Part shown: in pieces, positions 61,172 to 64,000 of the stretch | How positions within the stretch are numbered: the first letter of the stretch is position 1 | How the letters are laid out: every line of letters begins with the position of its first letter | NCBI GenBank assembly: GCA_900763875.1 | Contig: CAAFLX010000019.1 | Coordinates: 33,060-97,059, forward strand | Reading direction: 5' to 3' | DNA length: 64,000 nt | Origin: Clostridia bacterium | GTDB taxonomy: Bacteria > Bacillota > Clostridia > Christensenellales > CAG-917 | The notes under the pieces: model-generated | The model's input: the letters and a program-made list of their open reading frames with translations, nothing else | What the model was told of the DNA's origin: nothing | Database searches by the model: none | Program-made: the position numbers and the translations under genes

Positions 61172-62174
61172 GTTAAATCTTACACCGCAAAACAAGCAAG
61201 AAGAATTGATACTCAATTACTTGCAAAACAATGCGAGCGAAACTCTTGCAGACAAGATAAACAACGGCACTCCGTTTGAGAAAGACGGTAATCCTTTGCT
61301 TAACAAAAAGACGCTTTCAAGCTTTATGAAATACGCTTGCGACGAGGCGAGAAATCTTGCCGAAAAAGGTGCTAATTCTGCCTGCATTGACGACGCTACC
61401 GTTTACGGTTGGGCAATCCATTATTTTGAGGAGGAGTCGATCGAAGGAACGCTTTACACGATTGACGGCGCGGAATATATACCTGCTCCGAAAAAGGTGG
61501 TAAATTCAAAGCCTGCAACGATAAAACCGCAACCGCAAAAGCAACAAAGTCTGCAATTCTCATTGTTTGACAAATTCGATGAAAACGATGTTAAAGAACC
61601 CACAAACGACTGTTTAAGTGTCGAAAGCGCAGAAATGACGGTCGACACCAAAGAAGAAACAACGTCCGTAAAAACGCCGACAAAGCCTGTCGTTGAAGAA
61701 AACAAAGGCAATGATATGTATCAAAAATATATGTCGTATCAGGCGGAATACAAGGCCGCAATCGTAGCGTATCGTTTGGGCGATTTTTACGAGGTTTTTG
61801 GCGACAATGCGGTAACTCTCGGCAATGAGTTAAGCCTTACGATTACAAGCCGTGACGTAGGCTTGAAAGATCGTATACCGATGGTTGGTTTTCCGTATCA
61901 CGCCGCAGAAAACTACTTCGCAAAGATAGTCAAAAATCACGACTTATATATCATCGAAAACGACGGCGAAAAACAATTCATTGAGCGTATAAAACCTGTA
62001 GTTAATCGACTTATAGATGAAGATACGGGCGAAATATTATCCGAAGAAGAAATGCGTGAATTTGATGGTGATATATACGAACCACAAGGCATTGACGAAC
62101 CCGAACCGCCAATAAACAAAACCATACCAAAAGAAGTTTTCGCCCTGTTCGGCAACAAAGTTGAGGTGAGATAA
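61164..62174 (+). CDS. PcfK-like (AcrIIA9-family) protein fused to a MutS domain I
   Basis: A 336-residue protein with two recognisable parts. Residues about 1-100 (LNYLQNNASETLADKINNG; TVYGWAIHYFEEESIEGTLY) match the PcfK-like family of conjugative elements, which I recall also includes the Cas9 inhibitor AcrIIA9. A Pro/Gln/Lys linker follows. Residues about 185-265 (IVAYRLGDFYEVFGDNAVTLG; RDVGLKDRIPMVGFPYHAAENY) are a clear MutS N-terminal mismatch-recognition domain, without the rest of MutS. ATG 61164 follows AAGGAG by about 10 nt. It is adjacent to pcfJ. Confidence 0.85.
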   Translation: MIKLNLTPQNKQEELILNYLQNNASETLADKINNGTPFEKDGNPLLNKKTLSSFMKYACDEARNLAEKGANSACIDDATVYGWAIHYFEEESIEGTLYTIDGAEYIPAPKKVVNSKPATIKPQPQKQQSLQFSLFDKFDENDVKEPTNDCLSVESAEMTVDTKEETTSVKTPTKPVVEENKGNDMYQKYMSYQAEYKAAIVAYRLGDFYEVFGDNAVTLGNELSLTITSRDVGLKDRIPMVGFPYHAAENYFAKIVKNHDLYIIENDGEKQFIERIKPVVNRLIDEDTGEILSEEEMREFDGDIYEPQGIDEPEPPINKTIPKEVFALFGNKVEVR

Positions 62175-62175
62175 A

Positions 62176-63492
62176 ATGAAAATCGAAAAGATAAAACCTA
62201 TTCCGAAATACATACAGAAAAAGATTAAACTTTACGACGATAAATTGAAATCCGCACCGTTCGGAAGAACTCGCTTTTATGCTTACTTTACGAAAAACGA
62301 CGGCGAACTCGTCAAAGTTACGGTAGCCGTTCGAGAATATAAAAAACAATGGTATTGTAAGCCGGTTGTCGTTCACGGCGTCCATTCCGACAGATGTTTC
62401 GGCAAAGATATTAAGTTTACTTTTATCGCCGGTTATTCTGTCGGTTGGCACGAACAAGGTCTTTCCAAATATCCCGACTGGTATGAAAGCAACGACTGGG
62501 GCTGGGCATCTGACGATTCGTTTGATCCCTACGCCCCGATAGTCAACCGTGATTATATCTTGCAGCATTTTCCCGAATACAAATACAGCGCAGTTGACAG
62601 ATATACGGGCATACACGTTTTCAAATACTTACGGCTTTACGAACAGTATCCGCAAATCGAATATCTTACTAAACTCGGCTTACACAGCATTGCTATGTCA
62701 ACGCAGATTTTACAGCTTTGCGGTAAGGATAAAAAATTCCGCAAATGGATTGCGAAAAACAGACAAGATGTTGTTTTATCAGACTACTACGTTTCTTCTA
62801 TCATAAAGGCGTATAAAACCGGCAAACCGATACGAGAAATCAACAATTTTGCTAAACGTAAGATAAAATTCGATCACGCCGACCAAATGGATAATGTAAA
62901 AGCACTTGTAAAAAACGAAGTCGGTAAGTTTTTGGACTATATCGAAAGGCAAAACACAAATTTTTATTCATATAGAGATTATCTCGACGCTTGCCAATAT
63001 CTCGGCTTAGATATGGACGAAGAAAAGAACCGCTATCCCCATAACTTCAAACGTTGGCACGATATACGCATAGACGAATATCGCTCCGCAAAAGCCTTGA
63101 AAGACGAGCAGGAACGCAAAGAGTTTTACGACAAATTCGCCGCCGTGGCAAGCAAATATTTAGGACTTGAATACGACAAGAAGTCGGTCTATATAGCGAT
63201 TATCGCACAAAAACCGTCCGATTTAACGCGCGAAGGCGAGTTGCTTCATCATTGCGTGGGACGTATGGGTTACGACCAAAAGTTTGCTCGCGAAGAATCG
63301 CTTATTTTCTTTATCCGAATGAAAGACGAACCCGAAAAACCGCTTGTAACGGTCGAATACTCTTTGAAAAACAAAAAGGTGCTTCAATGTTACGGCGACC
63401 ACGATTCTGAACCCGACGACTGCGTTATGGAGTTCGTAAACAAGAAGTGGCTGCCTTACGCAAACAGAAAACTAAAACAAATTGCGGCGTAA
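62176..63492 (+). CDS. PcfJ-like conjugative-element protein
   Basis: A 438-residue protein. The C-terminal segment with LTREGELLHHCVGRMGY..FFIRMKDEPEKPLVTVEYSL is the hallmark of PcfJ-like proteins, named from the pheromone plasmid pCF10. Their biochemical role is unknown. The N-terminal half is Tyr/Trp-rich and lacks similarity I can name. It starts 1 nt after the PcfK-like gene, the order found in conjugative elements. Confidence 0.88.
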   Translation: MKIEKIKPIPKYIQKKIKLYDDKLKSAPFGRTRFYAYFTKNDGELVKVTVAVREYKKQWYCKPVVVHGVHSDRCFGKDIKFTFIAGYSVGWHEQGLSKYPDWYESNDWGWASDDSFDPYAPIVNRDYILQHFPEYKYSAVDRYTGIHVFKYLRLYEQYPQIEYLTKLGLHSIAMSTQILQLCGKDKKFRKWIAKNRQDVVLSDYYVSSIIKAYKTGKPIREINNFAKRKIKFDHADQMDNVKALVKNEVGKFLDYIERQNTNFYSYRDYLDACQYLGLDMDEEKNRYPHNFKRWHDIRIDEYRSAKALKDEQERKEFYDKFAAVASKYLGLEYDKKSVYIAIIAQKPSDLTREGELLHHCVGRMGYDQKFAREESLIFFIRMKDEPEKPLVTVEYSLKNKKVLQCYGDHDSEPDDCVMEFVNKKWLPYANRKLKQIAA

Positions 63493-63511
63493 CCGCAAAG
63501 GAGATTATACA

Positions 63512-63826
63512 ATGACAAATTATTTCAGAATTACTGCTTACGAACCCAACCACGACTTTTCCATTATTATGGATACCTACGGAATGTTTGAAAAAGTATG
63601 GCAATTTTCCGCAGACCTAATCAAACGCGGATTAAAAATACTCGAAGTGTCGAGCGACGAACAGTTTATTGATATAAATATCGACAAACTGACCGAAGAA
63701 GAACCAGATAAGTTTATCTTGCGCGCTCATGCGGACGGTAAGCCTGAATATCTCGAAAAAACAATAGGCGGCACGACCTATAAAGCCGTAAAAGTCGGCG
63801 ATAAAATCTATATCCCAAACAACTAA
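63512..63826 (+). CDS. Small protein of unknown function
   Basis: A 104-residue acidic protein with RBS AAAGGAG before ATG 63512 (the longer frame lies in the pcfJ end). The pattern RITAYEPNHDFSIIMDTYGMFEKVWQFSADLIKRG looks like a ferredoxin-like alpha/beta start. No family recognised. Confidence 0.6.
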   Translation: MTNYFRITAYEPNHDFSIIMDTYGMFEKVWQFSADLIKRGLKILEVSSDEQFIDINIDKLTEEEPDKFILRAHADGKPEYLEKTIGGTTYKAVKVGDKIYIPNN

Positions 63827-63860
63827 AAATACCTAAAAGCAAACGAAAAGCCGGGAGCAA

Positions 63861-63968
63861 ATGCTCATGTACGGTAAGGAAGCAAGCAACCGAAAACAAG
63901 AGATAGACCGCCAGCACTACACTATTCCGAACCAAAGACCAAAAGATAAGCATTGTGGGAAAATCTAA
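63861..63968 (+). CDS. Possible 35-codon peptide
   Basis: ATG 63861 follows GGGAG and encodes a basic, polar peptide (MLMYGKEASNRKQEIDRQHY..). Its end overlaps an inverted repeat, GCATTGTGGGAAAATC with GATTTTCCTACAATGC (63950-63995). It may be chance. Confidence 0.25.
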   Translation: MLMYGKEASNRKQEIDRQHYTIPNQRPKDKHCGKI

Positions 63969-64000
63969 ACTTTTGGATTTTCCTACAATGCCGACTACGG

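Overview
The window looks like a chromosomal segment of an uncultured Gram-positive bacterium of the class Clostridia (Bacillota). The evidence is a replication-origin gene set (ParB C-terminus, RecF, DnaA, DnaN), a YyaC-type spore protease, Gram-positive lipoproteins, consensus SigA promoters with mostly 17-bp spacers, strong AGGAGG-type ribosome binding sites, and standard stop-codon use. I cannot assign a genus from sequence alone.

Layout. 1-3.4 kb: the end of parB, then an ECF sigma factor operon whose membrane partner shares its outer domain with a divergent lipoprotein. 3.4-11 kb: the origin region. recF and dnaA are divergent from abutting promoters that leave almost no 5' leader. psuG follows, with a psuK remnant in front, then a membrane protein and dnaN. 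This block is bracketed by two inverted copies of a ~290-bp structured repeat, each preceded by an array of small hairpins punctuated by GATATC. Two attC-like palindromic elements lie just past the dnaN stop. A cluster of four TTGTCAACA boxes upstream of dnaN is the best oriC candidate I can see. 11-16.6 kb: an ArsP_2-type metal permease, a TIM-barrel protein, tRNA-Asn facing a degenerate tRNA-like sequence, a zinc alcohol dehydrogenase and an ABC-F ATPase.

16.7-36.6 kb is a long minus-strand block of cell-envelope genes: CvpA-like protein plus a 1330-residue anchored repeat protein, YyaC, a VanZ protein with an Ig-like insertion, a ~2160-residue MBG-repeat lipoprotein, and an ABC exporter operon ending in a 1044-residue secreted protein. 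37-45 kb holds housekeeping genes (ftsH, cysE, cysS, an alpha/beta hydrolase, dut, guaA). 45-47.4 kb is a compact type II restriction-modification operon with two methyltransferases and a PD-(D/E)XK nuclease. pyrG follows, then a BMP-family nucleoside ABC importer (49.8-55.3 kb).

56.4-64 kb appears to be the left part of an integrated mobile element. It starts at tRNA-Pro with paired palindromic repeats, continues with an HTH-Fic protein and its repeated operator-like sites, and then runs as a tight plus-strand operon of small unknown genes ending in a PcfK-like/MutS-domain-I fusion and PcfJ, both typical of conjugative elements. No integrase, relaxase or CRISPR array is inside the window.
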